In this document: positions 5,772 through 6,449 of the stretch, one piece after another
How the letters are laid out: each line of letters begins with the position of its first letter
Position numbering within the stretch: position 1 is the stretch's first letter
Origin: an uncultured Actinomycetes bacterium
GTDB lineage: Bacteria > Actinomycetota > Acidimicrobiia > Acidimicrobiales > Microtrichaceae
Reading direction: 5' to 3'
Assembly: GCA_903941145.1 (NCBI GenBank)
Contig: CAJANQ010000143.1
Coordinates: forward strand, 1 to 6,449
Length of the DNA stretch: 6,449 nucleotides
Notes under the pieces: model-generated
The model's database searches: none
What the model was told of the DNA's origin: nothing
Seen by the model: only the letters and a program-made list of their open reading frames with translations
Translations under genes and position numbers: made by a program

Positions 5772-6449
5772 AGACCCACGGGTCCGCGGGCATCGCGAGG
5801 GGGTCGAACCGCTCCGCCAGCACGTGCATGGAGGCGTGCTCACCGGGCTCCGACAGGCCGAGCGACGCAGCGAGCCGGTCGCGCACCTCGTCGGCGGTCA
5901 TGCCCCGGGCGCGCAGGTCGTCGAGCCGGATGGCGCCGTGGCGCTTGGCGAGCCGGCGGCCGTCGGCGCCGAGCACCAGCGGCACGTGGAGGTAGTCCGG
6001 GGTGGGCAGGCTGAGCAGCTGCTGCAGCAGGACGTGGCGCGGCGTCGTGCGCCAGAGGTCGTCGCCGCGCACCACCTGGTCCACGCCCTGGGCGGCGTCG
6101 TCGACCACCACGGCCAGGTTGTAGGCGGCGACGCCGTCGCCCCGCCGGAGCACGAAGTCGTCGACCACCGCCGAGAGCTCGCCGAGCCGCAGGTCGTGGG
6201 CCATCACCACGGCGTCGTCGGCCCGCAGCCGGAGCGACGGCACGCGGCCTTCGCGGACCTTGGCGGCGAGCTGGTCGGGGGTGAGCGACCGGCACGTGCC
6301 GGGGTACCCGTCCTCGGCGAACTCGTGCGGCGCCGCGGCGGCCGCCTCGAGCTCTCGGCGGACCTCGGCGCGGGTGCACAGGCACTCGTAGGTGAGCCCG
6401 GCGGCGACGAGCTGGTCGACCGCGGCGTCGTAGGCGGCGGTGCGCTCGG
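5761..6449 (-). CDS. gluQ: Glutamyl-Q tRNA(Asp) synthetase (5' end outside the window)
   Basis: Activates glutamate and attaches it to the queuosine base at position 34 of tRNA(Asp), without needing the tRNA for activation. 228 residues plus stop are visible from the right edge; the N-terminal Rossmann part with the HIGH-like motif, some 70 residues, is missing. Seen here (numbered from the edge): the zinc site TYECLCTRAE with Cys22 and Cys24, then Tyr48 and Cys52 in GYPGTCR (C-x-C ... Y-x3-C); DDFVLRRGDGVAAYNLAVVV at 96-115; VVRGDDLWRTTPRHVLLQQLL at 125-145 in shortened form VRGDDL...TPRHVLLQQLL; and the KMSKS-equivalent RRLAKRHGA at 164-172. The protein ends about 55 residues after that motif, so it lacks the anticodon-binding domain of a true glutamyl-tRNA synthetase, which rules out gltX. 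The internal GTG at 6243 is not the real start, because family motifs continue upstream of it. Its role is unrelated to purine synthesis, although purF follows after 43 nt on the same strand. Confidence 0.92.
   Translation of the reverse strand, partial: ERTAAYDAAVDQLVAAGLTYECLCTRAEVRRELEAAAAAPHEFAEDGYPGTCRSLTPDQLAAKVREGRVPSLRLRADDAVVMAHDLRLGELSAVVDDFVLRRGDGVAAYNLAVVVDDAAQGVDQVVRGDDLWRTTPRHVLLQQLLSLPTPDYLHVPLVLGADGRRLAKRHGAIRLDDLRARGMTADEVRDRLAASLGLSEPGEHASMHVLAERFDPLAMPADPWVWAP

Noticed and set aside
4518..6014. 498-codon plus-strand open frame opposite purF and gluQ
   Set aside because: Antisense to two certain genes, low-complexity Arg/Gly/Ala-rich end, no motif.
5761..6243. Short 160-residue version of the synthetase starting at GTG 6243
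   Set aside because: The zinc-binding cysteines and other GluQ motifs continue in frame up to the window edge, so the gene is longer and merely cut by the window.

Overview
The window is compact, high-GC bacterial DNA in which every supported gene lies on the minus strand. Base composition, codon bias towards G/C in third positions, two GTG starts and the gene content fit a high-GC actinobacterium. Acidimicrobiia or a relative is possible, but the window alone cannot settle the lineage. I see no RNA genes, insertion sequences, CRISPR arrays, phage genes or sign of recent transfer.

Reading in the direction of transcription (right to left): the 3' part of gluQ (glutamyl-Q tRNA(Asp) synthetase, cut by the right edge); purF (amidophosphoribosyltransferase, first step of purine synthesis); purM (AIR synthetase, fifth step), whose GTG start overlaps the end of purF by 8 nt; a 379-residue conserved-looking protein of unknown function; a 111-nt gap with a strong stem-loop; pyrE (orotate phosphoribosyltransferase); and, 19 nt further, an NAD(P)-dependent malic enzyme with an N-terminal ACT domain, cut by the left edge.

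The spacing suggests two transcription blocks: gluQ-purF-purM-unknown gene, and pyrE-malic enzyme, separated by the hairpin at 1833-1880. PurF and PyrE both act on PRPP, so the region is a nucleotide-synthesis neighbourhood. The malic enzyme links it to malate/pyruvate metabolism and, through its ACT domain, possibly to control by a small ligand. This is mostly ordinary housekeeping DNA. The points worth a second look are the near-perfect hairpin before pyrE, mutually exclusive inverted repeats in the gluQ-purF gap that reach the purF start codon, and the uncharacterised protein downstream of purM. I found no convincing new biological system.
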